From Kwoniella bestiolae CBS 10118 (lineage: Eukaryota > Basidiomycota > Tremellomycetes > Tremellales > Cryptococcaceae), in the NCBI RefSeq assembly GCF_000512585.2, contig NC_089245.1:1364001-1428000 (forward strand): a DNA stretch of 64,000 nucleotides, given 5' to 3'. Positions 43,243 to 56,221 of this stretch are shown here, piece by piece. The notes beneath the pieces were generated by a model. It was not told the origin of the DNA, ran no database searches, and worked only from the letters and a program-made list of their open reading frames with translations. The translations under genes were made by a program, and so were the position numbers. Position 1 is the first letter of the stretch. Every line of letters begins with the position of its first letter.

Positions 43243-45445
43243 ATGCGAGTGTTCGCAGCGTTATCGCTGCTTCAGGTCTTACCGTTTGTATTGGGGAAGA
43301 AACATGGTAATTCTGTCGAAAGGCGTTCAAGAGCTATGAGACATGGGGGTGAGTATTATCCCCTTACATATTCTGCATATCATATACTATTCACATCAAA
43401 CAGATTATTGGGCTTGGGCTAACTCCATCCTATTTTTGTCATCTTTTCTTAGACCTCGCCGAGCGTCAATTCGTCGAGACCATCTACGTGACTGAAACCA
43501 TCTGGATCGACGCCATACCCACCGAAACTTCACCCTCGTCCTCGATCGATGCTGGTCAACCGACAACTCAGATCGAGGTCGCCGCTATGGCCGTTCCTTC
43601 CGGCTCTATCATCCCTGACGAGGAGGAATCTGCCGTCTCGACATCTTCCTCAGCTGCTATAGGCGTTCAAACCAATACTGCGATCTACGGTTTATCCCAG
43701 GCTACAAACCCTATCGATACCTTCGTCTCTTCCTCATCCGACATAATATCAGACTCAACCACTACCGATGCTCCCATCTCTTCTGCCTCCGCTTCCGCCG
43801 TACAACCCCAGGGAATAACAATCTCAGCAGGACTGAACGTTACACTCGGCGGTTCTGGCTCCGGCTCTTCCAATACCAGTACAGGTAATCCTATCAAGAT
43901 CAACTCCGAAAAGAAAGTCTTCGCCCACTTTATGATCGGGATAGTATACGCCTATACCCTCGAATCATGGCTTGAGGACATCGCCCTAGCCAAATCAAAG
44001 GGTATTGATGGATTTGCACTGAATATCGGATTAGACTCCTACTCCCAGCCTCAGTTGGATCTAGCATACAAGGCCGCCGAGCAATCAGGCGATTTCGTAT
44101 GTTTCATTTCCTTCGATTTTAACTGGTATACTGTCGACAACGTTACCGGAGTATCGGATATGATGAAGCGGTATAACGACCTGCCAGCGCAGTTCAAGGT
44201 GGATGGCAAACCTTTTGTATCTAGTTTTATAGGTGATGGGTTCGATTGGGCGGCAGTGAGTCAGGGGTGCGGTCAGGAGATTTACGCGGTACCGTTTTGG
44301 GCTCCTACACAGGAGAATGCGGATAATAAGGGGTTGAGCGGGTTGTTCTCTTGGTGAGTGCGAGGTGATCTCTCGCATCATGCAATTCCCACATCTGAGA
44401 GATGTGAGCCAAGCATGAAGAAAGCAAGCTGATCACTCGTTCTGTTAACGCAGGACCGCATGGGCATCAAAAGACAACGGACCGATCGACGCACCCCTAA
44501 CGACAATCCAAGACGAAGCGTACATCAACGTCGTCACCAAAGCCAACAAAGCATACATGGCCCCCGTCTCCACATGGTTCTTCACCCACTTCGGCAAGGA
44601 GGTCCCCTATTCCAAGAACTGGCTCTTCAAATCCGAGAACCTCTGGAAAGAACGATGGGACCAAATCCTCGAGCTAGGGGACAAGTTGAATTTCCTGGAA
44701 CTGGTAACATGGAACGATTATGGTGAATCCCATAATCTCCGGAACTGGGGTGGTTTGCACAGTGATGATGGGTGTTCGAAGTGGGCCGAGGGACTCGATC
44801 ATCTCCCGATGCTTGATTTGTCGATACCGTATATAAAAGCTTGGAAATCTGGGGCCAAAACGCCGATTGTAGAAAGGGATCAAGTGTTTTACTGGTATAG
44901 ACCGCATCTCAAGTCGGCGGAATGTGATGCGTCGGATAATTATGGGAGTAAACCTGATGGATGGGATGTGAGTGATTGAGCTTGCTGATACGCAATACCC
45001 ATCTAACACCCTAAGAAGAAGGGACGAGTTCGTGTAGTGGGATTATGCTGATTATTCTGCTTTGATAGATTGTATCCGACTCAATCTTCGTAACTACCAT
45101 GACCAAGCTCGGCGGAACACTCAAAGTCACCTCCGGATCAAATCAACCAGTGATGAAACTGGTTGAGCCAGGTGTCCAATCCATCGAAGTACCCATGGGA
45201 GCAGGTAAACAAGTATTCGAATTTTCCACACTGTCAGGTGGGTATCAGAAGGGCGAGGCGACGGTGGATGTGAGTGATCAGTGTTGGAAGCCTCTGACTG
45301 GTAATTCTGTGAGTACTGTTTAGTGTTTATCTTTGTTCATCCCCAAAGTGAAGAGGGGGTCGAGTAGAAACTGATGATAGTGGGTGGGTGATAGACCGGT
45401 ATCTACAATTACAATTATCATTCGGGGGTGCTGCATTGCTCCTAG
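43243..45445 (+). CDS. Secreted GH71 alpha-1,3-glucanase (mutanase)
   Basis: Exons 43243-43348, 43453-44353, 44454-44967, 45069-45308 and 45395-45445 join to 603 aa. A signal peptide (MRVFAALSLLQVLPFVLG) and a dibasic site (ERRSRAM) precede a 150-residue Ser/Thr/Ala-rich linker. The GH71 domain follows: KKVFAHFMIGIVYAYTLESWLEDI, KSKGIDGFALNIG, FICFISFDFNWY-like FVCFISFDFNWYTVD, KPFVSSFIGDGFDW, APVSTWFFTHFG, LVTWNDYGESHNL and YYWYRPH-like FYWYRPHLKSA. The AHFM(V/I)G start, the DFN motif and the WNDYGES motif are family hallmarks. A C-terminal beta-sandwich (IFVTTMTKLGG) completes it. Cryptococcal walls contain alpha-1,3-glucan that anchors capsule, so wall remodelling is the probable role. Confidence 0.92.
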
Positions 45446-45894
45446 TTGACTACTCCCATCGGATTGACAATGTACGAGTGCGACGTATAGATCAATATAT
45501 TCCAGTTCTGGAGATTCGTCTGAAAACGTCTGTAGCTTCTAGCTCCAACCACATATACCCAATTTCTTGCTTTTGTTCAGCACTTACGGAATAGAACGGT
45601 GTTCCTTTCTTTTCTTCTTTCTCTGTCAATAATTGCGGTTTCAACATATAGATGCTGGTTCACATCTGATAGTTTAGTTTTATAGTAAATATCTTGAAAT
45701 GCAACATCTCTTCACTTTACTTTTCAATGAACCAACAGTCAGCATATGATGCGAGAGAAATGTACACACATGTCATGTTATAAGTGATATCAGATGGGTG
45801 TTATAGTCCAAGTCCAATCCACATTTCCTATCTCCCCCCAATAAACCAACATGATCAATAGTCGATCCACCCTAATCCATCCATTCGGTAAAGT
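45446..45894. other. Convergent intergenic region GH71 gene / EFG1
   Basis: 449 bases, AT-rich, containing the two 3' ends. No gene seen. Confidence 0.45.
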
Positions 45895-47115
45895 CTACTC
45901 TTCATCTTCCTCAAAGAAATCATCCCCCTCCTCTTCTTCCATCGTTCCACCCTTAACCGCAACCTTGAACCTATCTTCGGTAGAATGCAAAGCAATCTTC
46001 TCCCTCTTAACCTCCTCTTCGGGGTTGGCGGACAATTTCCCATCCCTCATCAATTGTTGAATCTCAAGGAGGATCTCGTATCGCCTTTTAGAGGATTTAT
46101 CGAGCTCCTCCTCAAGCTGTTTGGAGGTGGGTGCGGGATGGAGGAGGGGTGGGAGAGATAGTTTGGGTTCTTTAGTTTCGGGTTTGGTGGAGGTGGAGGA
46201 TGAAGAGGAGGAGGGGGGAAAGAGGGATATGTATTTCTCGGTGTTCCTATAGTTGCAAGATCATCAGTATTAGCGAGATTGCCCGACATGCACAGACACA
46301 GAGCATTTTCTGAATTTACGGAAGACGGCAGAGGGGAGCTGCGATCTAATGATGGATACTAGGAAAAGAAGAAGAAAGATATGCTCACGGGAAATTCAGC
46401 ACGTAATTCATCATTACCCTCGCATCGTCCAATTCCTCTTGCCGCTTGTTCAATTTCTTATCGGATTTACCTTCTTCCTTGAGTTTACGCTGGAGTCGTT
46501 TGATTATACGTAGCAATTTCTGTCGTTCTGTTGAACACAAGCACACAAGAACGATATCAGCTTTGATCTCGACCTCACGCGTTGTGTATCTCATGGACAT
46601 GATGAGGTAGTTGGTGGATGGTACTAACCGAAGAATTTAACCTACATCCGGGCAATAAGGTCAGCCATGAATCCCATGTGATCTGCCCCAGTGTCAGAGT
46701 CGTTCTAACTCACCATATGATATTTCGCGCCATTCTTCTTCTCGACATCCCTCTTCATGGCATTCGCCAGGTCCGCTTCCAAGCTCGTAAGACGACGTTG
46801 CGTCTGGACTCGTAAACCAGGTTCGAGCGTGTCCTATTTACCCAGGATGATATATCAGTCAGCTTAATATAGAAGGAATCCTACTCCGACACACCGACTC
46901 ACCTTCGCCAACAGCCTCTTCGTCTGCCTAATCTGGCCCTTCAACTTACTTATCCCAGGCAAAGCATCCCCACTCCGTTGCTCGGTGGTAGGTATCTTAT
47001 GGCTTGGTCGGGGTCTTGATGGTCCAGCTGCTTCTCCGTCCTGAGCGGTAGTAGCGGGTTTCGGTTTTTTGTATGGGCTCGAACGGGATTTACCCTTCTT
47101 GTTGTCTATTGGCAT
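45895..47115 (-). CDS. EFG1: rRNA-processing protein Efg1
   Basis: Nucleolar factor needed for 18S rRNA maturation. Exons 47115-46903, 46833-46714, 46641-46629, 46527-46389 and 46246-45895 give 278 aa. The conserved block starts GISKLKGQIRQTKRLLAKDTLEPGLRV and runs TQRRLTSLEADL, EKKNGAKYHMVKFFERQKLLRIIKRLQRKL, with KYHMVKFFER being the family signature; it is assembled across a 13-nt micro-exon that encodes VKFF plus one base. A second conserved helix contains ELDDARVMMNYVLNFPNTEKYISLFP. The C-terminus is acidic (GDDFFEEDEE) and the N-terminus Lys/Pro-rich. The name is the ribosome-biogenesis Efg1, unrelated to the Candida morphogenesis regulator. Confidence 0.92.
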
Positions 47116-47473
47116 CTTGGTGGATACTAAACTGAGATGTTGAAGGAGAGTAGGTGTAGTACGATTACATATACAGATACATCAACTTGATTTATCTGGA
47201 TGCACGCACATGAATTTTGATTTTTGTGATATTTTGATTTTTGGGTAGTTGACCTCCACTTTAGACGTTTTGTAATTCCCATTACAAGCTTTCCTTAATA
47301 CCATATGCTCGACGTTGTGATACCCATTACGAACCATGGTAGTTTGACCTCCCGATCACATCACACGAGTCGGTTCAATCTCTAATCTTCAACTTTTTCT
47401 TACCTATCTCTGCTCACATCCTGCAATTCACAAATAAACCCAAAAAGGAAGAGTCGCAGCTCAAACCACCACG
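47116..47473. promoter_or_regulatory. Divergent promoter EFG1 / citrate carrier
   Basis: 358 bases between start codons, AT-rich around 47200-47270. No known element recognised. Confidence 0.4.
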
Positions 47474-49168
47474 ATGTCCGCCCAAACCCAAGCAAAAGGC
47501 AAAGAAAAGGAGAAACCCATCGCGTCCCTACTTGCAGGAGCGATCGCAGGAGGGACAGAGGCGTTCGTTACCTTCCCTTTGGAAAGTTTGAAGACTCAGT
47601 TGCAATTTGGTGCGTTGGAGGGTGGAAAGGTGGGTCAATCAGATCTTCAGCTCCACCTGTGCAAAAGCAGCTCTACTCAGCTGTCTAGGTATCTGAGCTA
47701 AACCATATAAAGTAAAGTGATTCATGCTAATTGGGTATATCTACATCCATAGCAACTCACGCCATACCAAGCACTCAAGGGGACAATACAACAACGAGGA
47801 TATCTCGGACTATACGCTGGTGTCACGCCTGTAATCATTGGAAATGCCGTCAAAGCTGGAGTTAGATTCACGACTTATGATCAGTTCAAGAGTCTGCTCA
47901 AGGACGATGAGGTGGGTTGGTGGTTTTTACTTATCAAGTCATCGAATGAAAGTGGGATTTCTTGTATTAAAAAATACGATCCGATAGCAAGATGTAGTGG
48001 AAAAGATCTTCTCAATTGTTACACATCAGCTGATCTGATTATCTACCTTCAAACGAACAGGGAAAACTCACCGCTCCCAGATCGATGTTGGCTGGTTTGG
48101 GAGCAGGTATGTCAGAAGCTGTGATAGCAGTGACCCCTTCGGAAACTATCAAGTGAGTTCTCACCGCATAAACATCTTTCCATCTAGATTCATACTTGTT
48201 TTCTCTCTGTCTCTCTTTTCTTGTTTGTATGTGCGTTGACGCTCAGCTGATCATACGATTCACGAACGCAGGACAAAGATGATCGAAGATTCCAAGCTCG
48301 CTCAACCCCGGTTCAAAGGTACTTCCCACGCTGTCAGCACCATCATCAAGGAGGAGGGATGGTTGGGGATTTATAGAGGTGTTGGACCGGTGGTAAGTTG
48401 AGTCTGCTGTGTCTCATCTATCTTATCTTTGTCCCTATACCGTATCATACCCCCTTATGCTGTAGAAAACGTCCCTAAACCCAACATACATCATCGCTGG
48501 TGATCCGTTGGACTGATACTTATTATCCTATGCTTCTGCAGATGCTCCGTCAAGGTGCCAATTCCGCCGTTCGATTCTCCTCCTACTCCACTCTCAAACA
48601 ACTCGCTCAAGGGAGCGTCGTACCCGGTACGCAGATGCCTGGATGGATGACTTTTGGAATAGGTGCTACGGCGGGTGTCATAACTGTCTGTGAGTTTAGT
48701 CTACCGTGAATAGTATTATAGGAATGTGGTTTGGGATTGAGCTGATGCGGTATATTGATGATCAGACTGTACGATGCCATTTGAGTGAGTCGTCCTACTT
48801 CCCCCATCTCTGCCTTTACGGTTCAAGCCCGAAAAAAAAGACAAATACTGATTGCTTGAGAATGCGTTATAGCGTAATCAAAACCCGAATGCAGTCCCTT
48901 CGAGCACGAACAGAGTACAAGAACTCCCTACACTGCGCATACAGAGTCATAACTGAAGAAGGTTTCTTCAAATTATGGAAGGGGACTGTACCTAGATTAG
49001 GTAGATTGGTGGTGAGTGATCCCTCTGCTCAGAACTGATTCAGCAAGAATCATGGAAGATATGGGACTTTGGCTGATCATTTGACTTGTACGATACGAAT
49101 AGATGAGCGGTGGGATTATATTCACTGTTTATGAGAAATCGTATCCTGTCTTGGCTGCTTTCTTGTAG
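47474..49168 (+). CDS. CTP1: Mitochondrial tricarboxylate (citrate) carrier
   Basis: Inner-membrane exchanger of the SLC25 family. Exons 47474-47629, 47753-47911, 48061-48152, 48272-48392, 48542-48689, 48766-48784, 48873-49011 and 49103-49168 give 299 aa. Three carrier repeats each show the Px[DE]xx[KR] signature: FPLESLKTQLQ, TPSETIKTKM and MPFDVIKTRMQ. Between them are GLYAGVTPVIIGNAVKAGVRF, GIYRGVGPVMLRQGANSAVRF and LWKGTVPRLGRL. The NAVKAGVRF and QGANSAVRF segments, with an Arg on the even-numbered helices, match citrate carriers rather than other SLC25 members. One exon is only 19 nt. Confidence 0.92.
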
Positions 49169-49466
49169 ATGGTCTAGTTCAGGCGAAATAGCCACCTATA
49201 GAGAAGATAGTACTCATATCACATGGATAGATATAGCTCGAATCGATAGATGCATCTCACTTGCTAATGCCAAATCATCAGAAATTCAAGAACTGCATGC
49301 CTTCTGCCGCTCCATGAACATCTGCATCAGATGCAGTACCGAAGACCTTTGATCATCAATTGATCATAGATGATGCATTCTTCCCAAGATATATGACATA
49401 TGGATATATGCAGATCCAATCCTCTTCCATCCCTTGATTCTTCGTTCTTGGTTCCGTTCGCGTCGC

Positions 49467-51042
49467 TTATCCAGGAGGTAACATGGACATGTCAATCTCC
49501 TCCTTATCAGCTACAGCCTCGTCCTCCTCGCCATACCTAGGGATGGGCGTTCGGGGAAGGACCATGACACCTGAATCAAAGAAGAACAGGCATCGTATCA
49601 GTACATGTATCACAAGTCACGAAAGAAGAAAAACAATCCTGTATTGTGACTTCGGTATGATGATCTTCGAGAAGATAAAACATCACCCACCAGACCTAGC
49701 AGCTTCCAACACTCCAAAAGGCCTCATGAGACTCAAGAACGCATCTATCCTACTGCTCTTAGCGGTGAGCTCGACAATACAACTATTCTCCGAAACATCC
49801 ACGACCTTTCCGCTGAACTGGTCAGCAAGGGTTTTGATGGCTGATAAATGGAGGTTTTTAGCTATCAAAGCTTCCGAAGCTGAGATTTCCGATCGTCTGG
49901 ACGGGTAAAGTTGGCTCGTAGCTGAGGAATCTTCGAATGATCTAGCCAAGGCTTGTTCCCTCTGCAATTTCTGGGCTGAACTGTCCTGGGAAGCGGAAGA
50001 TCCATCGGCGGGAACGAAAGAGGGTGGGGTGGGGTGTTCCAGGGCGGAATCGAATGATTGGTCGGGCACGGAGGAGTTGTTGAGTTGAGCTTCGGCGAAT
50101 TCGGGTCCTAGGATTGAGACTTTGGCGAGGAGGAGCTCTCGCTCGATTACGGAGGTTTTGGTGTAGTCCAGTACGGCCCATACGGGGACCTATAGTGTGG
50201 AGGACTGCATCAGCATTTCGTTGTGTACCTTATAGGAGGATGGTGGTCGGTTGGCGCAACGAGGTTTAATGTTCTCGGTGTGCCAGATAGATATATGACA
50301 AGTGATTGATACGAGACTGTTAACCCACCAAATCCTCTAATTGCCTTCTGGCTTGTTCGATTACCCCATCCTGACCTTTCAGAACGATACACATTCGTGA
50401 TAAATCTCTAATTTCAGTTTGACAAACAACGAGGGAGTCTAACAAACGTCCAGTTAGACCAATATCAGCGATAGCTCAGAGAAGACATCGAGCGCGACTA
50501 GCTTACCGATGTTGAACCCTCTACCAGCTAAAATACCAGATACTCTGGACAGCACACCCGGTTCATTCTGGACCAAACAGTTGAGCAAGTGTCTATGTAA
50601 TGGTATCACGGCATCAGTAAAAGATTATATGGTACCCCCATACTTCTGAAATGAGATTGAATAGGATGATCGAGGTATGACTTACCTCTTGTAAGGTTCA
50701 TTGGATGGAGGAGGGGTGTTATACAAGATATTCGTAACGGCCTCTTCAGCAGATGGTGTTCGAGGGTTGGGAGAGACGAGATGAGGGAGTCTTCGAGCGG
50801 TTTTGTGGATTTTGTCTAAATGTCGCTCGCACACATCAGCTATTGACAGATATTTATAGGACCGAGATGATGACTGGCACGTTGGCGGTGACACACTCAC
50901 AGTCCAAAGCACTCGTACTATCATCAATGGGTTTAGGCGCAGAAGGACCTTTAGCAGCTTGAGCTGGAGCGGTGGTCGAAGAGAATCTCACGGAGGAGAG
51001 GAATCGTCCTCTGAGGGAGGAGGATAGAGCTCTTGCTGACAT
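49467..51042 (-). CDS. ILV6: Acetolactate synthase regulatory subunit, mitochondrial
   Basis: Small subunit that stimulates acetohydroxyacid synthase (Ilv2) and confers valine feedback inhibition in branched-chain amino-acid synthesis. Exons 51042-50901, 50815-50686, 50592-50507, 50438-50329, 50189-49691 and 49570-49467 give 356 aa. It has a presequence (MSARALSSSLRGRFLSSVRFSS) and then the first ACT domain: [84 protein letters not shown] leads into a fungal-specific Ser/Gln-rich insertion. The second ACT domain follows: HLSAIKTLADQFSGKVVDVSENSCIVELTAK, FLSLMRPFGVLEAARSG. The insertion between ACT domains is a known feature of fungal Ilv6. Confidence 0.95.
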
Positions 51043-52184
51043 CTTGAGCTTTTTGGTGGTGAAGTAGTCCTTGGAAGATGACAATCAATGATCTACTTGA
51101 TCTATACTCTAACTGCTTCGGCGTATCCGACCTGAATTGACTTTTCTTCGACTCACTCTCATTTTGACTTTTCTTGTTGCATTTGATCCCGTCCTTTTCC
51201 TCTACCTTTCCCATGTGGCCCCAGCATTGGCATGACTACCCATCTACCAAAGGAGATCAAAAGTATCTCCATATATGCCACATGTCTTTTTGATCCCGGT
51301 AATTCAATGGTAATCCCGAATCAACGCTGTGACCGATCCCTTTCGACCCTGAGTTTCAGGAACAACACTAGTGTTTGTTGATGTGTGTTTTGTTGATATG
51401 ATCCGTGCATAGGCACTCGTTTCATTCGCAACATAAACAATCCATCGTGGCATGTTTGTTTTGTTGTTTATTCATTTGTACTCGTGATATTTATAGTGCT
51501 TAATCCACTTACGATCCCTTGTTCGTCTCGAGAGGGAGCTCGTGGGTAGGGGAATGTGGCTTGTGATATATCTTGTGATGTGGTGCTCTTTCTTCGTACG
51601 CCGAGCAACGTCTCCACTTGATTACGCTTTGACCCGTCCTATTCATTGCTTTTCCTCCTCTTGGCTGAGCAAGGACGGTTGAGAATGAGAGAAGGGAGAC
51701 GAGCAAGTGCCAAGAGACGTAAGCAGTACAATATACAATAGGGATGGTGTATGTAATGTTTGATGATGACGCTTTGATCCCCTTTCCCTTTCCTTGTGCT
51801 GTGATACCTTTGTCTTTTCTCTCTTCTGTGTCCTTGTGATGTACATCTGTTGAGACTACACATATATACATATATCCAAGATACCATCCCCCCCACTTTT
51901 CCCTTTCTTTCTTCTTATTCATACTAATCAATTTAATAGCTAACATCTTACCATTCCTCTCGACGAGCCTCGTTCAATACCAATTCGAATATCGACCAAA
52001 CCAACTTACCAACCACTTTCATTAACAAGTTCAACTGTACACACATTCTTTCGACATCTCAAACTCACCAAAAAATCCAAATCCCAACGTAAAGAATCCT
52101 TAGAACTTCTTACTTGAACATCACCAAAATCTCAACTACACGACTTCTTCCACTCAACCGATTCCAAAAACAACAATCAACGCA
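51043..52184. promoter_or_regulatory. Long divergent region ILV6 / Knh-like wall protein
   Basis: 1.14 kb. The 300 bases before the plus-strand gene are strongly C/A/T-rich with almost no G, a hallmark of leaders of highly expressed fungal genes. A 145-codon minus ORF (51509-51946) is charged and Lys/Gly-rich without family resemblance and is rejected. No other gene seen. Confidence 0.45.
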
Positions 52185-53101
52185 ATGTTCGCCTCCGCCG
52201 CTTCATACCTTCTCATCGCTGCTGCAGCTCTCCAACCTGTCTTTGCAGGTGTATACATTACCGCTCCCGTAGCTGGAACAAAGGCTATCGGTGGACAAGT
52301 CTTGGAAGTCAAGTGGGGTGAGTGTTCCTCTCGTGCCTGCTACTCTCAGCCTCATTCTCGATATCACAATGATCTTTACCCATCTTTCTTTCAATCGAAC
52401 AATGAAAGCTAGTCATCCTGCCAAGTAACCCAAGCTGACGCTTTGACCTTTAGCTGACGACGGTAAAACCCCCACTGTCGGATCCATCGGTCCATGCTCC
52501 GTCGACATCTACACCGGATCAGTCAACAACCAAGTCAAACTTCAAAATCTCGCTGCTTCAGTGGACGTATCCAAGACATCTAGTATATCAGCCACCATCG
52601 ACCCATCGATCGGACAGGATGGTGAGTTTAGTTTTCTCTTCGCATCCACACCCCACTCTCCCTTTGACCTGCCCCTACTCCCTACTGTAAAATATGATTT
52701 GGATATATTATATATGCTAACTTTGCCCACCCACCCACCCAGATTCTCACTATTTCGTCCGATTCACCTCCCTCTCCCTCAAATCCGAATCAAACCCCCA
52801 ATACCCCTACCAAGCCTTCTCAGCCATGTTCCCCATCTCATCCATGACCGGTCAATTCAATGCCACCGTCCTAGCCGCCATCGACGCTTCCAACGCCACC
52901 TCCACTGCACCCGTATCAGCCGCTTCCTCTGGAAAAGCCACAGCGGGATTGGCAGCTTCTGCTTCTGCGTCCAAATCTGGTGCTTCGGCCAGCGCGTCTG
53001 CTTCTGGTAAATCTACCAGTGCGGGTGTGCCTTTGGCGGATGTCGTTCCTGCCGGTTTGTTACTTGGTGCTGCTGGGTTTGTATCCTACTTGGTTCTCTG
53101 A
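52185..53101 (+). CDS. GPI-anchored Ser/Ala-rich cell-wall protein, Kre9/Knh1-like domain
   Basis: Exons 52185-52317, 52454-52621 and 52743-53101 give 219 aa. A signal peptide (MFASAASYLLIAAAALQPVFAG) is followed by a compact beta domain starting VYITAPVAGTKAIGGQVLEVKWADDG, typical of the Ser-Thr-rich GPI-anchored / Kre9-Knh1 N-terminal family. It continues CSVDIYTGSVNNQVKLQNLA and HYFVRFTSLSLK. Then comes an Ala/Ser-rich stretch and a hydrophobic GPI-addition tail (DVVPAGLLLGAAGFVSYLVL) ending at the stop. Such proteins are abundant in basidiomycete walls; a structural or glucan-associated role is inferred. The CT-rich leader suggests strong expression. Confidence 0.85.
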
Positions 53102-53483
53102 TTTCAGTAAAGGACGATATATTTGTTATAAAATATACCCCAATTCATTTCTCTATTTTACTTAAAACGGTTAGATACCATGGTGACTCAAATACATATA
53201 TCTGGATATGCTCTTATACCCTGCCTCGAAGGCTGCAATGATCTTATGAAATAAAGTATAACTCTGGTCTATCCACGATACGATTAGGAGATGTCGGTGT
53301 GCCCACTCAACCGCAAGCGTAACTACAGTACATCGATCTGCATCATACAATCACCACTCGATCAGATAGTCCAGATCATCTACATGTCATACACTTGACG
53401 TCTAATATCTATAATATGCTGTACAACCCTTCCGATGCTGATCACCCATATATCCCAAGACAACAAAAGATATCCATAGAGGA
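53102..53483. other. Convergent intergenic region
   Basis: 382 bases between the wall-protein stop and the PAC2 stop. AT-rich, no gene or repeat recognised. Confidence 0.45.
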
Positions 53484-55814
53484 CTAAGCCCGTTCATCCA
53501 AAATCTGCACAAAAACCTCATCCCCATCTTCAAACCACCACCCCACATCCCTATCCTCCCAGACATTCGTAATCTTATTAACCCTCTCCAGATCTGTGCC
53601 TTCTATCCTATCTTCATCTGCTCCTACCCGGCCTGTCTGGGTAGTTGGAATCGGCTTGGTATTGTATATTTGGATGTTCTGCCATTGGCTCGTGGGGATG
53701 TTGAATGTCTTGCAGAGTTTGCGCTGGAGGAGAGAGATTTTGGCGGAGGGGAGGATGGGGATTGAGAGGGGCGAGAATGGATCTGTAATCGTGGAGGAGG
53801 GGGAGGAAGCAGGGAGAGGGAGGGAGAAATGGATTTTGAGGGCTGTTGGGAGAAGTCAAGACGAGGTGAGGGCGGAGGGGGGATAGACAAGAGGTAGATG
53901 TAGTAAATGAGGGGATAGGGGTACAATGATTTGCACTTGACATTAGCGACAACTCCAAGTGGGTGAGAACACACACTCACTGATCATCCTCCCTTTCAGC
54001 CCTGCTCTCCCCACACCAACCTTCTTCACTTTCCCACTCCCACTCCCACTGTCATCTCCATCAATCAACGGTACATTATGTACCTTACACAACTCCTCGT
54101 ACCTCCCCCAATCCTCTTGCCTCCCTCCTTGCCTTTGCCTCTTCACGAAAGAGGTATAAAACAATTCCGCGTCTCTCCGCTCGTTTGGCGTAATGCCATT
54201 CGAGTTGAACGAAGCCAACAGTGGGAATAGGGAGATACATATTGATCGGAGGGATTTATCGTCCACCGAATTGAGTTCGCTCTTTTTGGGTTCACCAGGT
54301 TGCCCGTCAATTGGATTATCAAGGCGTATGGTGAGTCGTAGAACTGTAAGATTGGGTAGACAATTGGATAGGTTATGTAGGTTCTGGAATGTTGATATAT
54401 CCGAGTCAAGGAAGATTAACGATTTGAGATTATCCAACTTCGTCTCTGTATGAGGGATCGAAGAGAGAGGGGTGAATGACAGATCCAGATTCTCGAGCCT
54501 ACAGGCAATATGATCATGATGAGTTTTATCTCTCTATACGAGCACAGCAAAAATGCCTTTTTTGGGTGGTACCCCCCTCGAAAACATCGTTATGACCACT
54601 TACGTTGGTAGGTGACTCAATGTATTCACAGTCTCCTCCCAACTCAATATTGGACATCCACCCAACCTCAATTCCCTCAACTCGCCGAGACCATCTGGAA
54701 TACTAGTGAGTTGATCTAGCCTCTTATTCGCTTCTAGATGAAGTACCTCCAAGTTCGGGAATAGCGGGGTGAGGGAGCAGACCTGGATGGATACAACTCA
54801 TCAGGTCACCTCCAGTATTCTGAGACAACACACAGACCCACCTCATCCCATGATAACATACAATCAGATAAATATAATTCCTTGATCCTTTTGAACGTAG
54901 ATATATATCGTTCTTTCTCTTCTTCTGGTAAATCAGGAGAGACAGCTCGTATGCGGGAATGACTACGGGTACGAGATGACCAGCACATCAGTATTTATCT
55001 GGGTTGGTAAAATGACGAAGACGATATAACCCACTTCAAAGTCAATATTTCCAATGCCTCAAAACAATCTACCACCTCCAATATCTGATCCCAAGTGTTC
55101 ATGAGATTATTAGACAAATTCAACCATTTCAGACCTATCATCACCAAGGACGACTCAGCATCACCCTCTCTCGTCATATTATCACAGCAGCATGAACATG
55201 AACGTACCTTTCATCCTCTGCCTCAACACCTTTCTCGTATGTTCATCGCCCCCAATTTTCCCTATATGTTCATCCTCAAACCCCATATTCCTTATTTTCT
55301 CCAGTCTGCCTATCCTCGCTTTGACACTCGAAATATTCGGAGCAGAGACGATAATAGCATTTGAGCTTGAGCCCAGTATCACACTCTCATCGTTCCCACC
55401 TAGTACCTCATCCTCCTTCTTCCTGATATCTTCTTCCGGGGAGATCAAGACGATCCGCCCATACCTATCTTCAATACTCTCTACCAAACCCTTCCCGTCC
55501 CTCAACGGATTAGATCCATACGTGTACTTGATAAAACTCCCACTTCCCTCTTCTACCGTGCGAAATACCTGTGTATCCTGGAATGTACCGTTATGTTTCC
55601 CGTATGTGTAATCATCGTATTCGACTCCTAGCCATATCTGCTCGCCCTCACTGACAGCTGAGGAGGAGGAAGCAGAGGAGGGTGGGAGTGGACCGATATA
55701 GCGTAAAGTCAACGGATGACTGGTTTTGGCGTTGAGGTAGCGATTTCCTACGATATATGGAGTTTGGGTGTAAGGGGTGGATGGACCTGCTTCGATCTGG
55801 AGCTGAGATGACAT
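53484..55814 (-). CDS. PAC2: Tubulin-specific chaperone E (TBCE/Pac2)
   Basis: Cofactor E of the tubulin folding pathway; binds alpha-tubulin. About six exons; the first is 55814-55208 and the last ends 53484. Domain order is right for TBCE. The N-terminal CAP-Gly domain reads RYIGPLPPSSAS, EQIWLGVEYDDYTYGKHNGTF (GKHNG replaces the classic G-K-N-D-G), QDTQVFRT and SFIKY. A leucine-rich repeat array follows (GLKWLNLSNNLMNTW, IKELYLSDCMLSWDEV, NLEVLHLEANKRLDQL, LRELRLGGCPILSWEE, LENLDLSFTPLSSIP, LKSLIFLDSDIS). Then NERRDAELFYTSFVKRQ, and a C-terminal ubiquitin-like fold ending WWFEDGDEVFVQILDERA. All recognisable junctions keep frame. Confidence 0.92.
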
Positions 55815-56221
55815 GTCGTACTCTCTTCGCCCGACAATCTCGACAGTTTGGGGATGTTGATTCTACAAGATATTAGAAATGACAAAGTTATCCACAATGC
55901 GAACAAAAGTTGGCAGTCTCATGGGTAAACCGGGTATATCCGTTGATTCTCGTAATTCTCGATGAGATTTCCTCCTCTTTCTCATTCTCATTCTCATTCT
56001 CGTTCTCATTCTCATCCCCATATATGTTTGGGACAAGTATAGTACGAAAAGGCGACGAGAAAGGATGACCAGCACCGCGCATGCACGCATGTCCGATCAG
56101 AGGAACCATCTCATTGATCGATATACTCGGTGGCATGATGATCCTCATCCCCAAGCAAGAAGCCAGTATCACGCGAAGCTTTGCTTGTACTGTCGATATA
56201 ACCAAAGATGCAATGCATAGT
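55815..56221. other. Upstream region of PAC2 and 3' region of MRPL8
   Basis: 407 bases on a minus-strand head-to-tail arrangement. A (CTCATT) hexamer repeat occupies 55981-56015: five units, one with CTCGTT, plus a partial unit. It sits about 170-200 bases upstream of the PAC2 start. No gene seen. Confidence 0.55.

Noticed and set aside
51509..51946. 145-codon minus ORF upstream of the wall-protein gene
   Set aside because: Lies in a promoter/leader region with no family resemblance and no flanking exons.
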